A DNA stretch of 64,000 nt, taken from NCBI RefSeq assembly GCF_004005495.1, contig NZ_RZYA01000019.1, forward strand, positions 62,001-126,000, in the 5' to 3' direction. A program made the position numbers and the translations under genes. Positions 1 to 8,212 of the stretch are shown one piece after another (within the stretch, counting starts at the first letter, position 1; the number at the start of each line of letters is the position of its first letter). The DNA is from Streptomyces antnestii (GTDB lineage: Bacteria; Actinomycetota; Actinomycetes; Streptomycetales; Streptomycetaceae). Below the pieces are notes generated by a model. That model saw only the letters and a list, made by a program, of their open reading frames with translations. It did no database searches and had not been told where the DNA came from.

Positions 1-256
1 GTACCTCGAAGAAGAAATAGCCCAGGAAGAAGATGCCGGCGCCGAGGCCGTACACCGTCTCGCTCCATCTGAGGTCATCGAGCATGGTCAGTTTGACGAA
101 GCCGATGTTCACCCGGTCGATCCAGGCCAGCACCCAGAGGCCGGCGAGAAACGGGATGAGCTTCAGCGTGATCTTGCGATAGGCGCCTTGGAGCTCGGCG
201 CCGGCCGGGTCGGACACACCGGCCGGTATGGAATCGGGACTGTCGGAACTGCTCAT
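1..256 (-). CDS. MFS transporter, anion:cation symporter (ACS) type, N-terminal part
   Basis: Only the first ~85 residues are in the window; the gene runs off the left edge. The N-terminus (MSSSDSPDSIPAGVSD...) is followed by a first membrane helix with the motif PFLAGLWVLAWIDRVNIGF, typical of ACS-family members that import organic anions such as tartrate, glucarate or phthalate. ATG at 256 is the natural start. It lies 60 bp downstream of the racemase-like gene on the same strand, so it is probably the third gene of an operon beginning near 2400. The substrate cannot be read from this fragment. Confidence 0.8.
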   Translation of the reverse strand, partial: MSSSDSPDSIPAGVSDPAGAELQGAYRKITLKLIPFLAGLWVLAWIDRVNIGFVKLTMLDDLRWSETVYGLGAGIFFLGYFFFEV

Positions 257-316
257 GGCAAACCCCTCATGTTTTACGGTGGCTTGTTTGCGGTGGCTTG
301 TTTTGCGCCCGTTTGT

Positions 317-991
317 TTACTCTGCGGTCAGGGCCCGCCGCACCTCCCGGCACGCCGCCGGGATCGGTTCGACGACCGGCACCGGAAAACGGCCCTGCAG
401 CGCCTCGGCCGCCTCGCCCAGCGGTCCGCCGCCGATGATCACCGCCTCGGCGCCGTCGTCGACGATGCACGCCTCGACGGCTTCGGCCAGGCGCTCGCGC
501 ATCAGCTCAGGGGTGGCCGCCAACTCCTGCGGATCACCGGAGGTCAGACGTATGCCGGTGTACTGGGCGCGGTGGCCGAGTTGGTCGACTCGTGCCTCGA
601 TGGCGTCGGCGAGGCCGGGCGTCGTCGTGGCGATCCCGAACCGGCGCCCGCCCGCGGCCGCCTCCGCCATGGCCGCCTCGGCGATCCCCACGACGGGCAC
701 CCCGGCCTCCGCACGCAGCTGCTCAACTCCCGGATCACCGAAGGCACTCACCACCAGGGCGGCGACCCGCTTCCCGTCCGGACCCGCGAGGGTGCGCCGT
801 GCCGCGGCCACCACCTGCGGCCCGGCGGCCCGCAGCAAGTTCTCCCTGACCAGCATCGAGGGCCCGTCGGCCACGGTGATCCCGAGGACCTCGAACCCGT
901 CCTCCGGTCGCAGCGTGTGCCGGGCGATCCCTGCCATCATCGTGGTGGCGGCCTGCGAGGTGTTGGGGTTGATCAGCGCGACGACGGTCAC
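317..991 (-). CDS. Asp/Glu/hydantoin racemase-like protein lacking both catalytic cysteines
   Basis: 224 aa, the usual length for the Asp/Glu/hydantoin racemase superfamily. It starts with the family hallmark VTVVALINPNTSQ and holds the two Rossmann-like half-domains. Family racemases use two cysteines, one in an ACFGDPG-like motif and one in an LGCAGM-like motif. Here the corresponding stretches read SAFGDPG (Ala83) and IIGGGPL (Gly188), so both thiols are missing. The GTG start at 991 overlaps the stop of the upstream MFS gene (GTGA), implying translational coupling. It may be a non-racemizing member of the fold, for example a lyase, isomerase or binding protein. Fold assignment is good; activity is unknown. 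Confidence 0.8.
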   Translation of the reverse strand: MTVVALINPNTSQAATTMMAGIARHTLRPEDGFEVLGITVADGPSMLVRENLLRAAGPQVVAAARRTLAGPDGKRVAALVVSAFGDPGVEQLRAEAGVPVVGIAEAAMAEAAAGGRRFGIATTTPGLADAIEARVDQLGHRAQYTGIRLTSGDPQELAATPELMRERLAEAVEACIVDDGAEAVIIGGGPLGEAAEALQGRFPVPVVEPIPAACREVRRALTAE

Positions 992-2400
992 TTGCCGGCC
1001 TCCGGTCCGTCCTCCTCCATGGGCCGCCCGAAGGTCTCCGGCGGGATCTGCACGGACACGGCCAGGCCCACGAAGAGCACACCGATGAGGGTGAACATGC
1101 CCGCCATGCCGTACGAGTCGAAGGCCGCGCCGGCGAGCATCGGCGTCAGGCCGCCCGCGAGGGAGCCGAGGGCCAGGATGATCGATGTGCCGAACGCCCT
1201 TACCCGGGTGGGGAATTGCTCGGGAGCGAAGATCCAGATCGTGGTGTTCAACGTGATGATGCAACAGTTGACGGCCGCGCCGAGGGTGAGGATCAGCGCA
1301 ACATCGGTGGCCAGGAAGCCGAACGCGAACGCCGCCGCACAGCCCAGTGCGGCGGCCACGGTGAGGACCACCTTGCGCGCTACGTAGCGCGCCGCGGTGG
1401 AGGCGACGAGCGCCCCGACCAGCGAACCGGACTGCATGACCAGGGTGAAGACCAGCGACTTGGTGATGCTGTGGCCCTGGGCCACCAGGATCGTGGGCAT
1501 CAGGGACAGGATCGAGATCTGCGCGCCGTACGACATGCACACGGCCACGCCGAGGGAAAGGGTGCGCCGCCGCAGCCCTCCGGCGAAGACGTCTCGCAGT
1601 CTGTTCCGTTCCGGGACGACGCGCTCGCCGCTGTCGACCGCGGTGATGTAGTGCTTCGGCTCCCCCAGTTCGCCTCGGAGCCGGCCGGACGCGAGCCGGT
1701 TGAGGACGAGGTTGGCCTCGTCGACCTTGCCCCTCGACAGCAGGTAGCGCGGCGTCTCGGGCACGAACCGGCGGTAGAAGAGCACCAGGAGTGCGGGCAC
1801 GGCGAGCAGCCCGAACAGCCAGCGCCAGCGGTCAGGTCCCGAGAACATGGTGAAGACCAGGACGCCGAATCCGGGGGCGAGCATGTTGCCGAGCCCGCCG
1901 GCCGTGACGTTGATGATTCCGACGGCGGTGCCGCGGTGCCGTGCCGCGAAGAACTCGGACATCATCGTCACGGCGATGGCGATCTCGCCGCCGAGACCGA
2001 AGCCGACGATGAACCGGCCGATCGCCACCACCGCGTAGACGGGTGCGAAGGCGCAGATCAGTGCCCCGAGCGAGAACAGCAGCAGGTTCACCGTGAGCAT
2101 GGCCCGGCGGCCCATCTTGTCGCCGATGATGCCGGTGGTGAGCCGGCCGAGGGCCGCGGCGGTGAAGGTGATGGTGTTCAGGAACCCGAGCTCGGCGGCC
2201 GAGGTCCCCCACGATTCCCGCAGTACGGGTCCCACCAGGCCGACCGCGTTCTGCTCCAGCGCGTCGAAGAACACACCGAGCAGCACCATCGCGCCGATCT
2301 GCCGGTGCGCGCCCGTCACCCCGATCCGGTCGAGCGTGGCTTCCAACTGACGGTGCCGCGGGCTCGCGTCCGCGTTCGTTCCCACCGGTGGTGCTTCCAT
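988..2400 (-). CDS. MFS transporter, aromatic-acid/metabolite:H+ symporter type
   Basis: 470 aa with about 12 membrane helices. The start MEAPPVGTNADASP at 2400 is preceded by a strong GGAGGGA ribosome-binding site; a longer frame back to 2469 lacks one. Helix 2-3 loop GDKMGRRAMLTVN is the MFS signature (D-x-x-G-R-R), and GRFIVGFGLGGEIA is typical of the sugar/aromatic-acid symporter branch. First gene of a minus-strand operon with the racemase-like gene (4-bp overlap) and a second MFS gene. A GntR-type palindrome lies 35 bp upstream of the start. It probably imports the small organic acid or cyclic amide used by the cluster; the substrate is not determined. Confidence 0.85.
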   Translation of the reverse strand: MEAPPVGTNADASPRHRQLEATLDRIGVTGAHRQIGAMVLLGVFFDALEQNAVGLVGPVLRESWGTSAAELGFLNTITFTAAALGRLTTGIIGDKMGRRAMLTVNLLLFSLGALICAFAPVYAVVAIGRFIVGFGLGGEIAIAVTMMSEFFAARHRGTAVGIINVTAGGLGNMLAPGFGVLVFTMFSGPDRWRWLFGLLAVPALLVLFYRRFVPETPRYLLSRGKVDEANLVLNRLASGRLRGELGEPKHYITAVDSGERVVPERNRLRDVFAGGLRRRTLSLGVAVCMSYGAQISILSLMPTILVAQGHSITKSLVFTLVMQSGSLVGALVASTAARYVARKVVLTVAAALGCAAAFAFGFLATDVALILTLGAAVNCCIITLNTTIWIFAPEQFPTRVRAFGTSIILALGSLAGGLTPMLAGAAFDSYGMAGMFTLIGVLFVGLAVSVQIPPETFGRPMEEDGPEAGK

Positions 2401-2434
2401 GCGCGTCCCTCCGATCAGAGCAGAGATTCCGAAT

Positions 2435-2448
2435 AATGGGATCCCATT
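2435..2448. promoter_or_regulatory. Perfect 14-bp palindrome AATGGGATCCCATT, likely GntR/FCD operator
   Basis: Perfect inverted repeat 35 bp upstream of the MFS start codon. The shape (T-G-G-n-A-T-n-C-C-A core) resembles sites of FCD-type GntR regulators and is similar to the TTTGGTATACCAAA site at 13.4 kb. No GntR gene is adjacent here. Confidence 0.5.
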
Positions 2449-3072
2449 TTCGGCTCGCGGAAGTTTCATCCGCCGCCGACAGCGGCGTCAAGGGGTCGGC
2501 GGATGCGGGTTTTTGGGCGCGGCGGAGGCCTACGGGGCGGCCGGCCCTCGGTGTATTGGCCACGCGTATGGCATACCAACTGGAAAATGCGCGGGCGGGG
2601 CGCATGGATCTACGCGCGTCTGTCTCACGGTTCGTCAGTTCGCGTACGAGGCGCGCGGGGCGAGGCCGGCATCGAGCGATGCGACGGGTCCAACTCGAAG
2701 GCGCCCGCCGGAACTTGCCGCACTACACGGCCGCGAAGCCTGCGTCAGTGCGTCACTGGCCCTGCGTGCCGGCTCGCGTTCGCAGCCGGTTGGGGACCGT
2801 TGCCGGCTTGTCCACGGCTCCGCCGCCCAGCCTCTTCAGCCGCATGGCGACCGCGGCCTCCGCCTGGTCGACCGGGCGGAGGTCGATGGCCTGATGGGTG
2901 GGTCGTACTGCTGCGCGAAGCGGCTGTCGATGCCGACCGCGAGCATCAGGTCCCGCGGGATGCGCAAAGCAATCGACACCTCCTGGGCCGCCCCGGCAGT
3001 GCGCGACCGCTTCCTGGCGGAGCTCGACGCGTACGCGGACGGGGTCGTCACGCCGTAACCGGTTCGCGGTAC
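2449..3072. other. Gene-poor stretch with a possible decayed plus-strand gene end
   Basis: No convincing complete gene. The only coding-like piece is on the plus strand, where the frame ending with TAA at 3058 closes with WAAPAVRDRFLAELDAYADGVVTP. It is followed 15 bp later by a good hairpin, as if this were the true 3' end of a gene whose front has decayed. Frames further upstream look non-native (arginine- and proline-rich). Nothing else is recognisable. Confidence 0.3.
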
Positions 3073-3100
3073 CGCCCGGCATCCCGACGTATGCCGGGCG
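3073..3100. terminator. Hairpin terminator (10-bp stem), probably bidirectional
   Basis: CGCCCGGCAT (3073-3082) pairs perfectly with ATGCCGGGCG (3091-3100) around an 8-nt loop. It lies between a plus-strand frame ending at 3058 and the end of the minus-strand SigJ gene at 3146. Confidence 0.6.
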
Positions 3101-3145
3101 TTCTCCGTCCCCGCGACTCACTCAAGGGGGCCTGAACGGGACCTT

Positions 3146-4060
3146 CTACTTGACGCCGTCGCTCCACAGGCGCAGCTTCTCCGGGTTGCGTACCGCCCAG
3201 ATGTGAGTGACGCGGCCGTCCGGGGCGACGTGGAAGGCGGCCACCGTCGCCGTGGTGCCCGTTCCGGTCCGGGCCACCAGGCCGGCGCGTCCGTTGACCG
3301 TTCGCTCCAGGAGGTCCATGACCGGAGCCCGGTCACCGATGCCCGTCAGATAGCGGACGATGTCACCCGCGCCGTTGACCGGACGCAGGGCCGCGCCGAC
3401 CAGGCCGCCGCCGTCGGCGATGAGCGTGGCGTCCGGGGTGAGCAGGCCGACCAGCGCGGCGATGTCCTTGGATTCCCACGCCCGCTTGAAGTCACCGACG
3501 ACGCCCGCCTGTTGGGCTGTCGGGGCGCTCAGGGGGCGAGCGGTGCGGGCCCTGCGTCTGGCCGACGAGGCCAGTTGGCGGCAGGCCTCGGGGGTGCGGC
3601 CGAGGACCGTGGCCACCTCGGCATGGGGGTAACGGAAGACATCGTGCAGGACGAAGGCGACACGTTCGGCGGGCGTCATCGTCTCCAGCACGACGAGCAG
3701 GGCCATGTCGACCGATTCGTCCAGGGTGACCTGTTCGGCCGGATCGGTCCCGCCGCCCCACTCCGCCGCGTCCGGTACGGGTTCCGGGATCCATGCGCCG
3801 ACGTAGCGCTCGCGCCGCGCCCGCGCCGAACCGAGCACGTCGAGGCAGACACGGGCGGCCACCCGTGCGAGCCAGGCGCCCGGTGACATGACGGCCCGCT
3901 GTTCCTGCGGTGACAACGCGTACCAGCGGGCGTAGGTCTCCTGTACCGCGTCCTCCGCCTCGGCCAGCGAGCCGAGGAACCGGTAGGCGAGATTGATGAG
4001 TTGACGTCGTTCACCCGCCACCTCGCACGAACGCGTTGCGGAACGATCGGACACGACCAT
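3146..4060 (-). CDS. sigJ: ECF41-type sigma factor, SigJ-like
   Basis: 304 aa. Sigma region 2 (about residues 19-48) and region 4 (about 113-170, with PHAEVATVLGRTPEACRQLASSARRR) are followed by a C-terminal SnoaL-like domain (about 185-304). Two ECF41 marks are present: the linker motif WIPEP (90-94; usually WLPEP) and NPEKL near the C-terminus (292-296; usually NPDKL). In this family the fused domain replaces an anti-sigma factor and controls activity. The ATG at 4060 follows GGGGGAG; the open frame extends upstream to 4117. ECF41 genes often sit beside oxidoreductase or DoxX-like targets; here the divergent neighbour is a small membrane protein. Confidence 0.92.
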   Translation of the reverse strand: MVVSDRSATRSCEVAGERRQLINLAYRFLGSLAEAEDAVQETYARWYALSPQEQRAVMSPGAWLARVAARVCLDVLGSARARRERYVGAWIPEPVPDAAEWGGGTDPAEQVTLDESVDMALLVVLETMTPAERVAFVLHDVFRYPHAEVATVLGRTPEACRQLASSARRRARTARPLSAPTAQQAGVVGDFKRAWESKDIAALVGLLTPDATLIADGGGLVGAALRPVNGAGDIVRYLTGIGDRAPVMDLLERTVNGRAGLVARTGTGTTATVAAFHVAPDGRVTHIWAVRNPEKLRLWSDGVK

Positions 4061-4239
4061 GAACTCCCCCGTGCGTACAGCGACACCGCCATGATCCTTG
4101 AGATGCAGCTCACACACCAGAGTTGCTCTGCCACCTCACGTTCCCTGTGGCTGCTTCGTCGGACTCAGCAAGCAGAGAGCACAGAACGCTGAACACAGAA
4201 CACAGAACACCTACGAGCAGTCAACAGGGATGAGGCGGT

Positions 4240-4632
4240 ATGTCCACACAGACGGCAGGACAGCAGCGCGGCACCAGGTTCTCCACGTTCGTCCGCGCCA
4301 CGATCGCCCTGCAGACGACGGCGATTCTTCTGCAGTCGGTCAGTGCCGGGATGCTGTTGTCCACCCGGCACGGCGACCTCCTGCACAGTGCCGGCGCGCG
4401 CGTCATGTACGGCATGACGATGCTGTATCTGCTCGCCGCGGTCCTCGCCTGGCGCCCGGGCGGCGCCTCGCTCCGCCCTGTCCTGTACGCGACCGGGTTC
4501 CTGCTTCTCGCCTCGCTCCAGGTCGTCCTGGGCATCGCGCACGTACTGAGTGTCCATGTGCCCCTGGGCATACTGATGTTCGGCCTGAGCCTGCTCGACC
4601 TGAACCGGGCCGTCAGGTCCGCCACACCGTGA
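4240..4632 (+). CDS. Small four-helix membrane protein, unknown function
   Basis: 130 aa with four predicted membrane segments: about 20-40 (RATIALQTTAILLQSVSAGML), 54-69, 80-100 and 104-118. The layout recalls small integral membrane proteins co-transcribed with or controlled by ECF41 sigma factors, but no named family is recognisable. A GATGAGG sequence precedes the ATG. It diverges from SigJ across ~180 bp that includes short tandem repeats (gaacaca units, about 4186-4211). Its last 20 bases overlap the tail of the opposite-strand gene. A target of SigJ by position only. Confidence 0.75.
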   Translation: MSTQTAGQQRGTRFSTFVRATIALQTTAILLQSVSAGMLLSTRHGDLLHSAGARVMYGMTMLYLLAAVLAWRPGGASLRPVLYATGFLLLASLQVVLGIAHVLSVHVPLGILMFGLSLLDLNRAVRSATP

Positions 4633-4867
4633 CGACCGCGGCCACCACCGTCACGATGGCCGCGAACGACACCATGACGGTCCGTATGCCTGCCAGCAGG
4701 CGATCCGTCCGGGACCGCCGTCGGGAGGGGTCGTTCCTCCCGGACGGCGGAAGCGGAACATCGTCCGGCAGCAGGAGCTGCCGGCACATCGGGCAGTCGC
4801 TCTCGGAACAGGTCAGCCAGTAGGCGCCCCGCATGTCGCGTCGGCCGCGGTGAAATCCCGGGTGCAT
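4613..4867 (-). CDS. Small cysteine-containing single-pass membrane protein
   Basis: 84 aa from ATG 4867, or 73 aa from ATG 4834. The N-terminal half carries CSESDCPMC, a compact cysteine cluster that could bind zinc. A basic stretch (RRRSRTDR) and a C-terminal hydrophobic helix (TVMVSFAAIVTVVAAVVTV) follow, predicting a membrane-anchored protein with the cysteine head in the cytosol. Tail-to-tail overlap of 20 bp with the plus-strand membrane protein. No clear ribosome-binding site at either start, so existence is likely but not certain. Confidence 0.5.
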   Translation of the reverse strand: MHPGFHRGRRDMRGAYWLTCSESDCPMCRQLLLPDDVPLPPSGRNDPSRRRSRTDRLLAGIRTVMVSFAAIVTVVAAVVTVWRT

Positions 4868-4971
4868 GCCTGCCTAACGGCGATGCCCTGGGGAGAGGTT
4901 GCGGTTCGTGCCTACCGCACGCCCGTTCCGCATATGCACGAACGACTCACCCGCGGATCGACCGTCCTGCG

Positions 4972-6384
4972 TCAGCCCGCGAACCGGGCCATCCACGCCT
5001 CGACGTCGTCCGCGGACCGCGGCAGACCGGCGGACAGATTCTCGTGGCCGTCGTCGGTGACGACCAGGTCGTCCTCGATCCGGACGCCGATGCCGCGCCA
5101 TTCCTCCGGCACCGTCAGGTCGTCCGGCTGGAAGTACAGGCCCGGCTCGACCGTGAGCACCATTCCCGGCTCCAGCACGGCGTCGACGTACTCCTCCTGC
5201 CGCGCGTGGGCGCAGTCGTGCACGTCGAGGCCGAGCATGTGGCCGGTGCCCGCCATGGTGAAGCGGCGCTGCAGGGCGAGCTCGTACGCCCGTTCCGCCG
5301 GGCCTTCGATGACGCCCCACTCGACCAGCTTCGCCGCCAGGTACCGCTGGGACGCCTCGTGGAAGTCGCGGTACCTGGCGCCCGGCTTCACCGCGGCGAA
5401 GCCCGCCTCCTGGGCCTCGTACACCGCGTCGTAGACCTTGCGCTGTACCGGCGTGAAGGTCCCGTTGATGGGGAGGGTGCGGGTGACGTCGGCGGTGTAG
5501 AGGGTGTGCGTCTCCACTCCGGCGTCGAGCAGGAGCAGCTCCCCCGGGCGTACCGGGCCGTCGTTGTCCTGCCAGTGCATGACCGTGGCGTGCTCGCCCG
5601 CGGCGCAGATCGAGCCGTAGCCGACGGCGTTGCCCTCCAGGCGCGCCCGGCGGAAGAACGTGCCCTCGATCCACCGCTCGGACGACGCGACGGCCCGGGA
5701 GAGTTCACCGACGACGTCGGTGAAGCCGCGCACCGTGGAGTCCACGGCCTTGCGCATCTCGCCGAGTTCCCACGCGTCCTTGATCACCCGGAGGTCGCTG
5801 AGCGCCTCTTCGAGCTCGGCGTCGCGCTCCGGGTCGGTGGTGACGGCGGCCTCCAGGGCCGGGTCGACACCTCGGACGATCCTGGTCGGTACGCCGGTGG
5901 CGGCGGCCAGGTCGGCGGCGGCCGTGCGGACGTCGCGGCAGGGCAGACCGAGTACGAGCTCGGACTCGGCGAGGGAGCGTCGCCGGCCCATCCACAGTTC
6001 GGCGGTGTAGCCGGACCAGAACTCGTCGCTGTCCCGGCTGTCGCGCGGCAGCTGGTAACAGTAGGCGTCGTGGCCGCCGTCGGTCCGGGGTTCGAGGACG
6101 ATCGCGCCGTCGCGGGCCTGGTCACCGGACATGTGCACGTAGCCCGTGTACGGCCGGAAGGGGTAAGTGTCGTCGTTCGAGCGGACCTTGAGGTTTCCCG
6201 AGGGGATCACGAGGCGCTCGCCGGGGAAGCGCGCGGAGAGTGCCGCTCGGCGGTCCGCCGCGTACGGGGCCTGCTCGGAGGCCTTCAGGTCGTGCCGCTC
6301 GGTGTCCGCCCACCCCGTCCGCATCAGCGCGGACAGCTCCTCGGAGATCCCTGAGTAGAGGCCGTTCTTTCGAGCCTTCGCCAC
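4972..6384 (-). CDS. pepP: Aminopeptidase P family protein (Xaa-Pro aminopeptidase)
   Basis: 470 aa. The N-terminal creatinase/AMP_N domain (about 35-185) precedes a pita-bread metallopeptidase domain (about 205-455). All five dinuclear metal ligands are present: Asp287 (LLLLDAG), Asp299 (TADVTR), His382 (GTGHMLG), Glu413 (TVEPGLYF) and Glu437 (RIEDDL). The enzyme releases an N-terminal residue preceding proline; it has no signal peptide, so it is cytosolic. GTG 6384 is chosen because AAGAAGG precedes it at 8-nt spacing; the frame remains open to 6444. Divergent from the TrmB/LuxR-like regulator at 6558. Confidence 0.92.
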   Translation of the reverse strand: MAKARKNGLYSGISEELSALMRTGWADTERHDLKASEQAPYAADRRAALSARFPGERLVIPSGNLKVRSNDDTYPFRPYTGYVHMSGDQARDGAIVLEPRTDGGHDAYCYQLPRDSRDSDEFWSGYTAELWMGRRRSLAESELVLGLPCRDVRTAAADLAAATGVPTRIVRGVDPALEAAVTTDPERDAELEEALSDLRVIKDAWELGEMRKAVDSTVRGFTDVVGELSRAVASSERWIEGTFFRRARLEGNAVGYGSICAAGEHATVMHWQDNDGPVRPGELLLLDAGVETHTLYTADVTRTLPINGTFTPVQRKVYDAVYEAQEAGFAAVKPGARYRDFHEASQRYLAAKLVEWGVIEGPAERAYELALQRRFTMAGTGHMLGLDVHDCAHARQEEYVDAVLEPGMVLTVEPGLYFQPDDLTVPEEWRGIGVRIEDDLVVTDDGHENLSAGLPRSADDVEAWMARFAG

Positions 6385-6557
6385 GTGGGGCACCTTCTTT
6401 CCGGGTGGGTTCCGCGCTGCCACCGTCCTCGGCGGCCCCCGCACGCTACCTCGCCCCGCGCGCCCCGAGGGCCGATAAGTGCCAGTGGCACAGATCAGCC
6501 ATCCACCCGTGCGGACCTGCGCCGCGGGCCGGTCCGACGCCGTCGATAATGCGGCGT

Positions 6558-7541
6558 ATGGCGAACGAGAAACTCGGCGAGGCCCTTCGGCAGCTGGGGG
6601 TGGACGACACCGCGGGCCGGGTCTACCTGGCGCTTCTGGAGCTGGCGCCCGCTCCCCTGAGTGCGATCGCGGCCGCGTGCGGTCTGGACGGCGCGGAGCT
6701 CACCGAGGCGTACGCCGAACTGGTCGACGCCGGTCTGACCAGCCCGCCCGGGGCGAACGGTGACGAGGTGGCACCGGTTCCGCCGGCGGCGGGCCTGGAG
6801 ATCCTCGCCCGGCGCCGGACGGCCGAGGTGGAGGAGTCACGCCTCACCGTCGGCGGCGCCTTCGAGTCGTTCCGCAGGCAGCGGCTCGCCGCCTACAACG
6901 ACAACCTCGTCGAGGTCGTCACCGGGGACGCCATCGGCCCCAGGATGCGTCAGGCGTGGGCCAGCGCCCGCGAGCAGATCCGTCAGTTGGAGTCACCCCC
7001 GTACTTCCCCCTGCCCAGGGCCATGGACGACGCGATGGCCACGCTCGCCCGGGGTGTGACGCAGCGCGTCGTGTACTCGCGGGAGTCGCTGGAGCATCCG
7101 GGCCGCCTCAAGGACGCCATCGAACCGGCCGTCAGGGCCGGCGAACAGGCGCGGGTGCTCGCTTCGGTGCCGGTCAAACTCCTGATCATCGACGAGGCCT
7201 ACGCGCTCGTGTCGTTGTCGATCAAGGAGGCCGACGTGCACAACACCATGCTGGTCGTGCAGCCGTGCGGGCTGCTGTCCGCGCTCGTGGCGCTGTTCGA
7301 ACAGTCCTGGCGGAGCGCCCTGCCGTTCCATGGCTCCACCGCCCTGCCGGGCGGTCTGGCGCCCGCCGACCGTCGGCTGCTGTGGCTCCTCGCCGGCGGC
7401 GCGGGCGACGACGTCATCGCCCGCGAGCTGGGCATCAGCCGGCGCACACTGTTCCGTCGGCTGCAGATCCTGATGACCCGCCTCGGCGCCGCGAACCGTT
7501 TCCAGATGGCGCTGCAGGCTCAGCGCTGCGGCTGGTTGTGA
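6558..7541 (+). CDS. TrmB/LuxR-type transcriptional regulator
   Basis: 327 aa. An N-terminal winged-helix-like region (about 1-60, LGVDDTAGRVYLALLELAP...) resembles TrmB domains. A middle region (about 100-255) with a phospholipase-D-like look follows, then a C-terminal LuxR-type HTH (about 270-325; LAPADRRLLWLLAGGAGDDVIARELGISRRTLFRRL). Streptomyces encode many such regulators, often next to peptidases. The ATG at 6558 has no Shine-Dalgarno sequence but lies 7 nt after GATAAT (6545-6550), consistent with a leaderless mRNA; an ATG at 6549 is the alternative. The divergent peptidase gene is a plausible target. Confidence 0.8.
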   Translation: MANEKLGEALRQLGVDDTAGRVYLALLELAPAPLSAIAAACGLDGAELTEAYAELVDAGLTSPPGANGDEVAPVPPAAGLEILARRRTAEVEESRLTVGGAFESFRRQRLAAYNDNLVEVVTGDAIGPRMRQAWASAREQIRQLESPPYFPLPRAMDDAMATLARGVTQRVVYSRESLEHPGRLKDAIEPAVRAGEQARVLASVPVKLLIIDEAYALVSLSIKEADVHNTMLVVQPCGLLSALVALFEQSWRSALPFHGSTALPGGLAPADRRLLWLLAGGAGDDVIARELGISRRTLFRRLQILMTRLGAANRFQMALQAQRCGWL

Positions 7542-7543
7542 GC

Positions 7544-8212
7544 TCAGTTCGCCTGGGGGCGGGCGAGGCCGTGGTCGTAGGCGAAGATCACTGCCTGGAC
7601 GCGGTCGCGGGCGCCGATCTTGGCGAGGACGCGGCCGACGTGGGTCTTGACCGTGGACTCGGACAGGACGAACCGGGTGGCGATCTCGCCGTTGGTCCAG
7701 CCCTTGCCGACGGCGACCAGGATCTCGCGTTCGCGGTCGGTGAGGGAGCCGAGTCTCGGATCCTGTCCGGTGTCTCCGCCGGGGGCCGGGACGTAGTGGG
7801 TGAACTCGTCCAGCAGGCGGCGGGTCAGAGCGGGCGCGATCACGGCATCGCCGGCCGCGACGGCGCGGATGCCGGCGAGCAGTTCCTCGGTGCGCGCGTC
7901 CTTGAGGAGGAAGCCGCTGGCACCGGCCCGGAGCGCGGCGTGGACGTACTCGTCGAGGTCGAAGGTGGTGAGGACGAGGATGCGTGAGCGGTCACCCGCG
8001 GCGACGATGCGGCGCGTGGCCTCGATGCCGTCCATGCCGGGCATGCGGACGTCCATCAGGACGACGTCCGGGCGCAGTTCGGCCGCCATCCGCACCGCTT
8101 CGGCGCCGTGGGCGGCCTCCCCGAGGACCTGGGTCTCGGGGACGGAGTCCAGCAGCATGTGGAAGCCGTAGCGCTGGAGCGGCTGGTCGTCGACGATGAG
8201 CACGGTGGTCAC
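7544..8212 (-). CDS. NarL/FixJ-type response regulator
   Basis: 222 aa. Receiver domain with acidic pocket Asp8/Asp9, phosphoacceptor Asp54 (VVLMDVRMPG) and the conserved Lys in FLLKDA (about 104). The LuxR HTH is at about 155-215 (LTDREREILVAVGKGWTNGEIATRF). GTG start at 8212 overlaps the histidine-kinase stop by 4 bp (GTGA), so the two are translationally coupled. It is the last gene of a four-gene operon with an ABC exporter, which is its likely target. Confidence 0.95.
   Translation of the reverse strand: MTTVLIVDDQPLQRYGFHMLLDSVPETQVLGEAAHGAEAVRMAAELRPDVVLMDVRMPGMDGIEATRRIVAAGDRSRILVLTTFDLDEYVHAALRAGASGFLLKDARTEELLAGIRAVAAGDAVIAPALTRRLLDEFTHYVPAPGGDTGQDPRLGSLTDREREILVAVGKGWTNGEIATRFVLSESTVKTHVGRVLAKIGARDRVQAVIFAYDHGLARPQAN

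Noticed and set aside
188..1387. Long plus-strand open frame opposite the racemase-like and MFS genes
   Set aside because: Composition is Arg/Gly/Pro-rich and lacks motifs; it is a high-GC shadow of well-supported minus-strand genes.
5044..6354. 436-codon plus-strand frame opposite aminopeptidase P
   Set aside because: The minus strand carries all catalytic motifs of the peptidase; the plus-strand frame has no domain and no ribosome-binding site.
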